The notes under the pieces: generated by a model | The model's database searches: none | What the model saw: only the letters and a program-made list of their open reading frames with translations | Told to the model about the DNA's origin: nothing | In this document: positions 10,156 through 18,475 of the stretch, piece after piece | Position numbering within the stretch: position 1 is the first letter of the stretch | Layout: every line of letters starts with the position of its first letter | Translations under genes and position numbers: made by a program | Source: Azospirillum sp. TSH58 | GTDB lineage: Bacteria > Pseudomonadota > Alphaproteobacteria > Azospirillales > Azospirillaceae | DNA length: 64,000 nt | Assembly (NCBI RefSeq): GCF_003119115.1 | Contig: NZ_CP022365.1 | Location: 124,001 to 188,000 of the forward strand | Direction of reading: 5' to 3'

Positions 10156-11157
10156 CTACCCTTCCAGCCCGCGCTCCCAGGCGAGCGCGCTGCGCACGAT
10201 CTCCTCCAGCCGGTCGTGCTTCGGGATCCAGCCGAGCTGCTCGCGGATGCGCGCCGCCGCTGCGACGAGCTGGGGCGGGTCTCCGGGGCGACGTTCGGCA
10301 AGGGCGGCGGGCACCGGCTCGCCGCTGACCGCCTCCAGCGTGCGCACGACCTCATGGACCGAGGCGCCGCGCCCGTAGCCGCAGTTGAGCACCAGACTGC
10401 CGCCTCCCCGCCGCAGATGGAGCAGGGCCAGGACATGGGCGTCGGCCAGGTCGCTCACATGGATGTAGTCCCGGATGCAGGTGCCGTCGGGGGTCGGGTA
10501 GTCGGTGCCGAAGACCGACAGGGCCGGACGGCGGCCCAGCAACGCTTGGCAGGCAACCTTGATCAGGTGCGTTGCCACCGGCGTCGCCTGCCCGGTTCGG
10601 CCCGCCGGGTCAGCGCCGGCGACGTTGAAATAGCGCAGAATGACGCTCCGCAGCCCATGGGCCGCTCCGGCGTCACGCAGCATCTGTTCAGTCATCAGCT
10701 TGGAGGCGCCGTACGGGTTGATCGGGATGGTCGGCGCGTCCTCCGTGATCGGCACGCTCTCCGGTGCGCCGTAGACGGCGGCGGTGGACGAAAATACGAT
10801 TTTGTCGATCCCCATCCGGACGCAGGCTTCGGCCAGGGTTAGGCTGTTGACGGTGTTGTTGCGGTAATAGGCGAAAGGCTTCTCGACGGACTCCGGAACG
10901 ACGATGGAGCCCGCGAAATGCATAACCGCGTCCACCCGGTGCCCGCGCATCACCCGCTCCAGCAGGTCGGCGGAGCCGATATCCCCCTCGATCAGGGGAA
11001 CGCTGTCCGGAACCGCCGCGCGCCGCCCCGTCGACAGGTTGTCGATGGTGACCGCCGGAATGCCGGCATCGCTCAGCGCATGGAGCACATGGCTGCCGAT
11101 GTAGCCGGCTCCACCGGTGACCAGCACGCGGGGCGTGTCCTCGGATTCTTCGAACAT
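10156..11157 (-). CDS. galE: UDP-glucose 4-epimerase
   Basis: About 333 residues, the normal GalE/ExoB length. It interconverts UDP-glucose and UDP-galactose. The NAD-binding motif is VLVTGGAGYIGSHVLHAL, the catalytic pair is Ser-Thr in FSSTAAVYG and the YxxxK in YGASK, and RYFNVAGADP and DGTCIRDYIHVSDLADAH are hallmark GalE segments. The ATG at 11157 places the nucleotide-binding strand close to the N-terminus; a longer version would add 19 residues with no conservation. It is divergent from the first ABC exporter operon and can supply UDP-Gal both for chains and for the UDP-galactopyranose mutase at 55.5 kb. Confidence 0.95.
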   Translation of the reverse strand: MFEESEDTPRVLVTGGAGYIGSHVLHALSDAGIPAVTIDNLSTGRRAAVPDSVPLIEGDIGSADLLERVMRGHRVDAVMHFAGSIVVPESVEKPFAYYRNNTVNSLTLAEACVRMGIDKIVFSSTAAVYGAPESVPITEDAPTIPINPYGASKLMTEQMLRDAGAAHGLRSVILRYFNVAGADPAGRTGQATPVATHLIKVACQALLGRRPALSVFGTDYPTPDGTCIRDYIHVSDLADAHVLALLHLRRGGGSLVLNCGYGRGASVHEVVRTLEAVSGEPVPAALAERRPGDPPQLVAAAARIREQLGWIPKHDRLEEIVRSALAWERGLEG

Positions 11158-11455
11158 GCTTGCCTGTTCCCCTTTTCCGTATCGCCCGTATGCCGCCTCG
11201 GCAGCGTCGGCCAAGCGCCGATTCCTGGTTCCGAGCTAGAGAGCCCGGCAAATCCGGTCAAGCTGCCCAGATTGGCTCCTACGCCCGTTCCGGTCGGGGA
11301 AACGGGGTGCCACCACCGGTCGGGAGCGGGGATGGAGGGGCCGGCAGGATGCGTCTGTCTGGACCTTTGCGCCGGAGACGGTGTATGTGTTCGCCCGTCC
11401 CCTTCCCAAGCACGCCTTCATGGTTGGGAATGAGCCGCGTTCCAAATGGAATACC
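11158..11455. promoter_or_regulatory. Divergent promoter region galE / wzm
   Basis: About 300 bp between the divergent galE and the exporter permease. No gene is supported. It must hold both promoters, but I see no convincing -35/-10 pair, hairpin or operator. Confidence 0.4.
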
Positions 11456-12271
11456 ATGAGATTGTTGGATCATCTGCTCCGCCCTTATAGCACGGCCGTC
11501 CGTCATCGTGATCTCATCTGGCGGATGGCCCGGCGGGAGATTGACGCCCGGACCAAATCGACCTCCCTCGGCACCATCTGGCTGGTCGTTTCACCGCTTC
11601 TTCTGCTCTCGGCCTATACGTTTGTCTTTACTTTCATTTTCAAGTCGCGCTGGGACATCCCGGACAGCGGTCAGGGCAACGTCGCCCTGTTCCTGTTTTC
11701 CGGCATGACCGTGTTCGGGATCGCCAGCGAGTGCATCAACCGCGCTCCCGGGTTGGTTCTCGAGAACGTCTCCTACGTCAAAAAAGTCGTCTTTCCTTTG
11801 GAGATACTGCCCTGGATTTCCCTGATCAGCGCCGTGGTGCTGGCCGGGATCAATTTCGGCCTTCTGCTCCTGGCCCATCTGCTGTTCTTCGGCCTGCCGC
11901 CGGCGACGGCCCTGCTGCTGCCGCTGGTGCTGCTGCCGCTGCTGCTGATGACGATGGGGCTGAGCTGGCTGCTGGCCTCCCTTGGGGTCTTCCTGCGCGA
12001 CATCAAGCACATCACCGGCTTCCTGGTGACCTTCATGATGTTCCTCGGCCCGGTGTTCTACCCGCTGTCCGCGGTGCCCGAATCGCTGCGTGGCTTCATG
12101 TACCTCAACCCCATAACGCTGGCGATCGAGCAGACCCGGCAGGTCATGTTCTGGGGGCAGATGCCCAGCCTCGCGGCCTATGTGATCGCCCTGGCGGCGG
12201 GGCTGGCCGTCTCCAGCCTGGGTTTCGCCTGGTTCATGAAGACGCGAAAGGGATTTGCCGATGTCCTCTGA
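11456..12271 (+). CDS. wzm: ABC polysaccharide exporter permease (first copy)
   Basis: About 271 residues with the six membrane segments of the ABC-2 / Wzm family: an amphipathic start (HLLRPYSTAVRHRDLIWRM), SLGTIWLVVSPLLLLSAYTF, and late motifs FMMFLGPVFYPLSAVPESL and YLNPITLAIEQTRQV that are standard for O-antigen and capsule exporters. It forms the inner-membrane channel for a lipid-linked chain. I start at the ATG at 11456, which has GGAA close upstream; a longer frame exists but adds nothing recognisable. Its stop overlaps the start of wzt, so the two are translationally coupled. Confidence 0.92.
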   Translation: MRLLDHLLRPYSTAVRHRDLIWRMARREIDARTKSTSLGTIWLVVSPLLLLSAYTFVFTFIFKSRWDIPDSGQGNVALFLFSGMTVFGIASECINRAPGLVLENVSYVKKVVFPLEILPWISLISAVVLAGINFGLLLLAHLLFFGLPPATALLLPLVLLPLLLMTMGLSWLLASLGVFLRDIKHITGFLVTFMMFLGPVFYPLSAVPESLRGFMYLNPITLAIEQTRQVMFWGQMPSLAAYVIALAAGLAVSSLGFAWFMKTRKGFADVL

Positions 12272-13613
12272 TCTGGCGATCTCCATCCGGGATCTGGGCA
12301 AGGCCTACAACATCTACCGCAACCCGCAGGACCGCCTGAAGCAGATGATCTGGCGGCGCCGGCAGTTCTACGAGCTGTACTGGGCCGTCCACGACATCAG
12401 CCTCGACATCGGGCGCGGCGAGACCGTCGGCATCATCGGGCGCAACGGCTCCGGCAAGTCGACGATGCTCCAGATCATCGCCGGCACGCTGACGCCCAGC
12501 CGCGGCACGGTGCAGGTGAACGGGCGGGTCGCTGCGCTCCTGGAGCTGGGGGCGGGATTCAACCCCGAATTCACGGGGCGGGAGAACATCTATCTCGCCG
12601 CCTCGGTCCTGGGACTGACCGGGCGCCAGATCGATGAGCGGCTGGAGTCCATCGTCGATTTCGCGGCCATCGGCGATTTTCTGGAACAGCCGGTCAAGCT
12701 CTACTCCAGCGGCATGTACGCCCGCCTAGCCTTCGCGGTCGCGGCCCACGTCGACGCCGACGTCCTGATCGTGGACGAGACGCTGTCGGTGGGCGACGCC
12801 GCCTTCACCCAGAAATGCATGCGCTTCATCCGGAAGTTCAAGGAGAACGGGACGCTGCTGTTCGTGTCCCACGACACCGGCGCGGTCATCAACCTGTGCG
12901 ACCGGGCGGTGTGGCTGGACCGCGGCATGGTGCGCGCCGTCGGCCCGTCGAAGGAGGTCTGCCAGGACTATCTGATCGCCATCGAGCAGGAGCGCGACGA
13001 CAGCTCCAGTTTCCGCATCGGCGGACGGCAGAGGCCGGTCGAAGCGCCGCCGGCCCGCGTCGTGCAAGACCCCCGGCACGAGTTGATCGACAACTCCGTC
13101 CACCGCAACGAGATCGAGCTGTTCGACTTCGATCCCGAGGCCCGCTGGTTCGGGCAGCGGGGCGCCGAGATCCGCAACGTCACCCTGCAGGACGCCAACG
13201 GCCATCCGCTGGCCGGCGTCACCGGCGGCGAAGAGGTTATCCTGTGCGTCGACTGCCTGTCGGAAACCGACGTCAACCGGCCGATCGTCGGCTTCCAGGT
13301 CAAGGACCGGCTGGGCCAGTTCCTGTTCGGGGACAACACCTACCTGACCTACCGCTACGCACCGGTACCGGTGCCGGCCGGGCATTCCTTCCAGACCCGC
13401 TTCCGTTTCCAGATGCCCTACCTGCCCACCGGCGACTATTCGGTCGTGGTGGCTCTCAGCGACGGCACCCAGGACGATCACGTCCATCACCACTGGATCG
13501 AAGACGCCCTGATCTTCAAGGTCCACTCCAGCCACATCACTCGCGGTCTGGTCGGCATCCCGATGCTGGGCATCCGCATGGACGTCCACCAGAGCGAAAC
13601 ATCCGTGGGCTAG
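12261..13613 (+). CDS. wzt: ABC exporter ATPase with C-terminal carbohydrate-binding domain
   Basis: About 450 residues. Residues 1-245 are the nucleotide-binding domain: Walker A IIGRNGSGKST, signature LYSSGMYARLAFA, Walker B VLIVDETLSVGD and the switch His in LFVSHDTGAV. Residues ~270-450 form a beta-rich Wzt_C-type domain (ITLQ-like strands, then VGFQVKDRLGQFLFGDNTY and LPTGDYSVVVALSDG). In E. coli O8/O9a such a domain recognises the modified non-reducing end of a finished chain before export. The ATG at 12261 follows AAAGGGA and overlaps the permease stop. The next gene is a methyltransferase with a coiled coil, fitting an end-cap recognition system. Confidence 0.93.
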   Translation: MSSDLAISIRDLGKAYNIYRNPQDRLKQMIWRRRQFYELYWAVHDISLDIGRGETVGIIGRNGSGKSTMLQIIAGTLTPSRGTVQVNGRVAALLELGAGFNPEFTGRENIYLAASVLGLTGRQIDERLESIVDFAAIGDFLEQPVKLYSSGMYARLAFAVAAHVDADVLIVDETLSVGDAAFTQKCMRFIRKFKENGTLLFVSHDTGAVINLCDRAVWLDRGMVRAVGPSKEVCQDYLIAIEQERDDSSSFRIGGRQRPVEAPPARVVQDPRHELIDNSVHRNEIELFDFDPEARWFGQRGAEIRNVTLQDANGHPLAGVTGGEEVILCVDCLSETDVNRPIVGFQVKDRLGQFLFGDNTYLTYRYAPVPVPAGHSFQTRFRFQMPYLPTGDYSVVVALSDGTQDDHVHHHWIEDALIFKVHSSHITRGLVGIPMLGIRMDVHQSETSVG

Positions 13614-13681
13614 GCACGCCCAGGTCGGGCTGGTGTTCGGAATCGGGCCAGTGTATGCAAGCGGCCAGTTCGCCGCGGAGC

Positions 13682-13710
13682 CTGCATGACGCCTGCTGCA
13701 TGACGCCTGC
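13682..13710. repeat. 14-bp direct repeat, two copies
   Basis: The unit CTGCATGACGCCTG occurs twice in immediate succession in the 141-bp gap between wzt and the coiled-coil methyltransferase gene. No function is evident. Confidence 0.8.
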
Positions 13711-13754
13711 GGCCCGCCCCCACGGGGAATGAGCAGTTACGAGGCCAAGCCATT

Positions 13755-15191
13755 ATGAAAGACTCCAGCCACGTGCAGGATTATGACGAGGCGGTCATGC
13801 GGGACGTCGAGAGGCTGCTGCGCAAGGAGCGGCCGGAGGAACTGGCCCGGTGGCTGACGGATCGCCTTCCCGCCATCGCGGCGGACCAGATCCCGGACCT
13901 GAGCCAGGGAATGGCGGGCCGCCTGGAGTCGATGGAAGAGCGCGAGGCCGTGGCGGCGCTGCTGTGCGGATCGCTCGCCGAGCCCGACGATCTGGACCAG
14001 CTGGCGCAGATGCTCGACAGGTTCGGGCTGGAGCAGGCGGCGACGGCGGCGTTCCGGGCGGTCGCCGCCCTGGAAAGCCTGGATGACTCGCTTCTGGAGG
14101 TCTGGGACGGCCCGTTCAACGGCCAAAGCGTCCGCCAGGAGTTGTTCCGGAGCCTCGTCAGCCGCCTCGGCGTGACCTCCATCGTCGAAACCGGCACCTT
14201 CCGGGGATCGTCCGCCGCCTTCATGGCGAGCCAGTCGGGGCTTCCGCTGTTCACCTGCGAGGCGAGCCCGCGCTATTTCCATTATTCGTCCCGCCGGCTG
14301 GCCGGGTTCCCGAACGTCACCCTGCGCAATCAGGACTCGCGGGTGTTCCTGAAGCAGCTTCTCGATTCCAACACCCTGCCGCCCGGTCCGGTGCTGTTCT
14401 ACCTCGACGCCCACTGGCACAACGACCTGCCGGTCTGGGAAGAGATCGACATCATCTTTTCCCGGGGCGTTCCGGCCGTGATCGTGATCGACGACTTCCG
14501 GGTCCCCGGCGACCCCGGCTTCGCCTACGACAATTATGGCGTCGGAAAATGCCTGTCGGTCCAGGATCTGTGGGAGAAGACGGGGTCCGAGACCGACTGG
14601 TTCTTCCCGCACGGATCGTCGGGGTCGGAAAGCGGCCGTAAGCGGGGATGCGCCGTTCTCGCGCGCGGGGAACAGGCCGCCCGGATCATGCAGGAGGTGC
14701 CGGCGCTCGACCGGCTCGATTGGCGCACGGCCGTCCTGCTCGACGCCGTCACGGCGGAACTGCCGGCGCTGCGGACCGCCAACGCGGAGTTGCAGGAAGC
14801 CAATGCGCAGCTTCAGGCCGATCACCAGAAGCTGCGCGCGGAGTTCGAGCACCGGGAGCTTCGGCTGCGCGACGAGGCCGCCCGCCAGGAGCTTCGGCTG
14901 CGTGACGAGGCCGCCCGCCAGGAACTCCAGTTCCGTGCGGAGGCCGCCCGCCAGGAACTCCAGCTCCGCGCGCTCGACAACAGCCTGCGCGAGCGGGACC
15001 AGAAGATCGCCGCCCTGGAGCAGACCCTGGCGGAGCAGAGAGACGTGTTCGCCCGCATCGACCACAGCACGGGTGATGCCGCCGTACGGGCGCAGGAGCT
15101 TGAGGGCCGGGTGAGGGAACTGCAATCCTCGCGGTGGCGGCGCATCGGCCTGCGCCTGCGCCTGGCCAAGCCCGCGACGTTCGAACGCTGA
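13755..15191 (+). CDS. SAM methyltransferase with C-terminal coiled coil (possible chain terminator)
   Basis: 478 residues. Residues ~1-120 are helical and unassigned. Residues ~125-325 look like a class I methyltransferase: IVETGTFRGSSAAFMA (glycine loop, ~143), FTCEASPRYF (acidic residue after strand 2), VLFYLDAHWHND and VIVIDDFRVPGDPGF. From ~334 to ~455 comes an unbroken coiled coil, including four 11-residue repeats of the type RQELRLRDEAA. The end (SSRWRRIGLRLRLAKP) is basic and amphipathic, suited to membrane contact. It lies directly downstream of a Wzt with a carbohydrate-binding domain. In E. coli WbdD, a methyltransferase plus coiled-coil ruler caps O-antigen chains and sets their length, so an analogous role is plausible; there is no sign of the WbdD kinase domain. 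Function is inference. Confidence 0.78.
   Translation: MKDSSHVQDYDEAVMRDVERLLRKERPEELARWLTDRLPAIAADQIPDLSQGMAGRLESMEEREAVAALLCGSLAEPDDLDQLAQMLDRFGLEQAATAAFRAVAALESLDDSLLEVWDGPFNGQSVRQELFRSLVSRLGVTSIVETGTFRGSSAAFMASQSGLPLFTCEASPRYFHYSSRRLAGFPNVTLRNQDSRVFLKQLLDSNTLPPGPVLFYLDAHWHNDLPVWEEIDIIFSRGVPAVIVIDDFRVPGDPGFAYDNYGVGKCLSVQDLWEKTGSETDWFFPHGSSGSESGRKRGCAVLARGEQAARIMQEVPALDRLDWRTAVLLDAVTAELPALRTANAELQEANAQLQADHQKLRAEFEHRELRLRDEAARQELRLRDEAARQELQFRAEAARQELQLRALDNSLRERDQKIAALEQTLAEQRDVFARIDHSTGDAAVRAQELEGRVRELQSSRWRRIGLRLRLAKPATFER
14850..14981 (+). repeat. 33-bp tandem repeats encoding coiled-coil hendecads
   Basis: Four consecutive 33-bp units within the methyltransferase gene encode HRELRLRDEAA, RQELRLRDEAA, RQELQFRAEAA and RQELQLRALDN. 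The 11-residue period is that of hendecad coiled coils. Near-identity at DNA level in the first two units points to recent expansion by slippage or unequal crossing over. Confidence 0.9.
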
Positions 15192-15235
15192 CCGCGCGCC
15201 TCCTTCCGACGATGCTCAAAGGCCAAGGCTTCCCA

Positions 15236-18200
15236 ATGGACGAGATCACATCCGCGGCACACGGGGTGGAGGACGCCGGTCTCCACGACGCGCTTCACGA
15301 CGCGTTCCGGAAGGCGGCCGGCCCTGTCCTGCTGATCCGTCCAGGTACGGACACGCTCGACCGCGTCTTGGCCGCGAAGGCCGCCTGCAGTGGGGACGGG
15401 GGCGAAGCCGGGGCCTCCTTCCGCGAAATCCTGTGCGTCCACGACGACTTTCCGGCACTGGAAAGGCTTTGGCGGCGGATCGCCCCCCAGGACGGGGACG
15501 GGTCCTTCATCGCCTATCACGGCACCGTCGCGGACGTGGTCCGGGACTTTCCCCTGGCTTGGCAGCTTGTGTGCCTCGAAGGCGGGAAGCCCGGACACGC
15601 AGCGGGAGAGCTGCGCGACCTGGCGCACCAGATCACGGCGGACAGCCGGGTGGTGTGGCGGGATGACGGCGAGGCCAGAGGAGGGACCGCCGCGGCCCTG
15701 GTGTCCGCCGGCGTCTATGCCCGGGCGGACGGGGGCGGGACGGCCCTGTCGTTTCATCCGGCCCCCGGCGCGGCCCTGCCGGACGGCGGTCCGGTGGAGC
15801 AATGGGGCATCCTGCGCGCGCTTCTGCACGAACGCTACTTCGCGCAGGAGCATCCGGAGCCGGGGCGCCGCATCCCGGTCGGCGACGTCCTGCGCTCCAT
15901 CCGCCGGTCCTGGCTGAAGCGCGGAACGGAGAAGCTGGGCACCGGAAAGCTCGGCGACCGTTCGGGCTGGCCCTATGCGGCGCCCGATGCCCCTCCCCTG
16001 CCGCCCACCCTGCCGGACGGGCGGCCCTGGCCGCGCATCTCGATCGTGACCCCCTCCTACAATCAGGGGCACTACATCGAGGAAACCCTGCTGTCGGTCA
16101 TCAACCAGAACTATCCGAACGTCGAGCACATCGTCATGGACGGCGGCTCGACGGACGCGACCATGGAGGTGGTGGGCCGTTACCGCGACCGGCTAGCCCA
16201 GGCGGTCAGCGAGAAGGACCGCGGCCAGAGCCACGCCATCAACAAGGGCATGGCCCTGGCCACCGGCGACATCCTGACTTGGCTGAACAGCGACGACATG
16301 CTGGCGCCGGGCGCCCTGGCGGCCGTGGCCATGGCCTTCGCGACGGCGCCCGCCGATCTGGTTGCTGGCATCTGCTGCCTGTACCGGGGCGGCGAGCTGG
16401 TGGGCAAGCATCTGACCGCCTGCGAGGACGGTCCCCTGCCGATCGACGACATCCTCGACCTTGATCACGGCTGGAACGCCGGGCAGTTCTTCTACCAGCC
16501 CGAGGTTTTCTACTCCCGCGACCTGTGGGAGCGGGCAGGCGGACGGGTCAACGAAGCGCTGTACTACAGCATGGATTACGAGCTGTGGCTGCGCTTCGCC
16601 GAGCAGGGGGGGCGTCTGCACGTGATCAGCCGCCCGCTCGCCTGGTTCCGGCTGCACGACGAGCAGAAGACGGCGGCCGAGCAGCGCTTCAAGACGGAGC
16701 TTCTGGAATTCCGCGACCGCTATCTGGAGCGCACCGGGCGCAGCCTGAGCGGTGGGCGGGCGTTTCCCGACTTTAGCCGCCGTCTGCGCGTCCTCCTGTT
16801 GAACGACAACGGTGGGAAGTACGGGGCCGGAATCGCCCACGCCCGGATGATGGAGGCCCTGCGCCGTGCCGGGCAAGAGGTCGAGGCCATCGCGCTCGCC
16901 CTGAACGGCGTGCCCCCCGGCCAGCCCTGCCCGGTCTCGTCCGACGAGCTTCTCGCGCAGATCGAGACCGTGGCGCCCGACCTGATCGTGGTCGGCAACC
17001 TGCACAGCGCGCGGATCAACCCCATCGTCTTCGGCGAGGTGTCCCGCCGTTGGCCGACGCTGATCGTGCTGCACGATCTGTGGTGGCTGACGGGACGGTG
17101 CGCCTACACCCGCGGCTGCGACGCGCTGCTGACCGGCTGCGGTCCCGATTGCCCGACCCCGGCGGAATATCCCGATCTGGCGCCCGAACTCATCGCCGAC
17201 GCCTGGCGCGACAAGCGCCGGGTGCTGACGTCCGGGCACGCGCCGATGCTGCTCGCCAACTCCGCATGGACGAAGGAGCAGGCGCACCGGGCCTTCCCCG
17301 AGGGGCAGGCCCCGGCCATCGAGCGCATGACGCTGGGCTTTCCGCTGGAGATCTTTCGGCCCCGCGACCGCAAGACCTGCCGCGACCTCCTGGGACTGCC
17401 GCGCGACCGCTTCATCGTCCTGTTCAGCGCCTCCTCGATCCTGGACACGCGCAAGGGCGGGGATCTGCTGGTCGATGTGGCCCGGTCCCTGGACATGCCC
17501 GACATCCTGTTCGCCGCCACCGGGCACGGCACCGCGCAACAACTCGGCGTGCCGGAGGACCGGTTCCGCGCCCTGGGCTATGTCGAGGACCCGGAACGGC
17601 TGGCGATCATCTACGCCGCCGCCGACATCGTGGTCGCGCCGAGCACCGAGGAAACCTTCGGGCAGATCTTCGTCGAGGCCATCGCCTGCGGGACCCCCGT
17701 GGTCGGCCATGGCCTGACCGGGGTCGCCGACGCCATCCGGGACGGCGTGACCGGGCTGGTCACCGCGGCGCCGACCGCCGCCGACTTGGAGGCGGCGATT
17801 CTCGCACTCTACCGCCAACCCTGGCTGCGCCGATCGCTGGCGCGCTGGGGCCGGATCCACGCCGAGAATATCTGGTCGCTGGAGGCCTGCTACCGCAGCC
17901 TGTTCATCGCGTTCCGCCGCCTGGGCCTGGTCGACCGGCTCGGCCTGCCGCACAAAATCGGTTTCATCCCCGGCCAGCCCGCCGCCGCCGCCTTCGACGA
18001 GCCTGAGCGGCGAGGCCGCTCCTGGGTGCCGGGAACCGGCGTCTGTCCCGAGGAAGGCCCCTATCCGGAGCACGACCTGCCGGCCCGCTTCCACTGGGTG
18101 TGCGGTCCGAAAAGCCGGGTGGAACTGCTCTGCCGCGAATCCGGTCCGCACTTCGTCGCGATCGACTACCAGAACCCCCTGTTCGAGGGGCTGCCCCTGA

Positions 18201-18409
18201 CGATCGAGATCGACGGCGTCGAGGTCAGGCGTGTCCGGCTCCCGAAAACGGCGGGCGGGGCCTCCAGCCTTCTCCATTTCAAGGCGGACCTCGCGACGGG
18301 CGCCCGGTCGATGACGCTGACCTTCGGGCGGTGGCAGGAGCCCGGCGCCGCAGAACGGCGGGCTCTCGCGATGATCATCCGCCGGATTCACGTCATTCCG
18401 CTGGCCTGA
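15236..18409 (+). CDS. Multi-domain glycosyltransferase (GT2 + GT4)
   Basis: About 1057 residues. Residues 1-260 are of unclear type, perhaps a degenerate methyltransferase-like fold. Residues ~265-520 are a GT2 domain (RISIVTPSYNQGHYIEETLL, MDGGSTDATMEVV, NSDDM as the DxD equivalent, and YSMDYELWLRFAEQGG). Residues ~516-900 are a GT4-type GT-B domain (LLLNDNGGKYGAGIAHARMM, a Cys-rich insert TRGCDALLTGCGPDCP, and the donor-side EETFGQIFVEAIACGTPVVG). Residues ~930-1057 are a predicted beta-rich tail. Two catalytic domains in one chain suggest a polymerase adding alternating linkages. I use the ATG at 15236, with AAGGC six bases upstream; an ATG at 15212 is possible. It follows the coiled-coil methyltransferase in the same operon. 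Confidence 0.85.
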   Translation: MDEITSAAHGVEDAGLHDALHDAFRKAAGPVLLIRPGTDTLDRVLAAKAACSGDGGEAGASFREILCVHDDFPALERLWRRIAPQDGDGSFIAYHGTVADVVRDFPLAWQLVCLEGGKPGHAAGELRDLAHQITADSRVVWRDDGEARGGTAAALVSAGVYARADGGGTALSFHPAPGAALPDGGPVEQWGILRALLHERYFAQEHPEPGRRIPVGDVLRSIRRSWLKRGTEKLGTGKLGDRSGWPYAAPDAPPLPPTLPDGRPWPRISIVTPSYNQGHYIEETLLSVINQNYPNVEHIVMDGGSTDATMEVVGRYRDRLAQAVSEKDRGQSHAINKGMALATGDILTWLNSDDMLAPGALAAVAMAFATAPADLVAGICCLYRGGELVGKHLTACEDGPLPIDDILDLDHGWNAGQFFYQPEVFYSRDLWERAGGRVNEALYYSMDYELWLRFAEQGGRLHVISRPLAWFRLHDEQKTAAEQRFKTELLEFRDRYLERTGRSLSGGRAFPDFSRRLRVLLLNDNGGKYGAGIAHARMMEALRRAGQEVEAIALALNGVPPGQPCPVSSDELLAQIETVAPDLIVVGNLHSARINPIVFGEVSRRWPTLIVLHDLWWLTGRCAYTRGCDALLTGCGPDCPTPAEYPDLAPELIADAWRDKRRVLTSGHAPMLLANSAWTKEQAHRAFPEGQAPAIERMTLGFPLEIFRPRDRKTCRDLLGLPRDRFIVLFSASSILDTRKGGDLLVDVARSLDMPDILFAATGHGTAQQLGVPEDRFRALGYVEDPERLAIIYAAADIVVAPSTEETFGQIFVEAIACGTPVVGHGLTGVADAIRDGVTGLVTAAPTAADLEAAILALYRQPWLRRSLARWGRIHAENIWSLEACYRSLFIAFRRLGLVDRLGLPHKIGFIPGQPAAAAFDEPERRGRSWVPGTGVCPEEGPYPEHDLPARFHWVCGPKSRVELLCRESGPHFVAIDYQNPLFEGLPLTIEIDGVEVRRVRLPKTAGGASSLLHFKADLATGARSMTLTFGRWQEPGAAERRALAMIIRRIHVIPLA

Positions 18410-18475
18410 CATCCGGAACCGAAGGTGGGGCGCGAGGGGAACCGCGCCTGCCGCACGACACGGGGTTGCTGGTTC

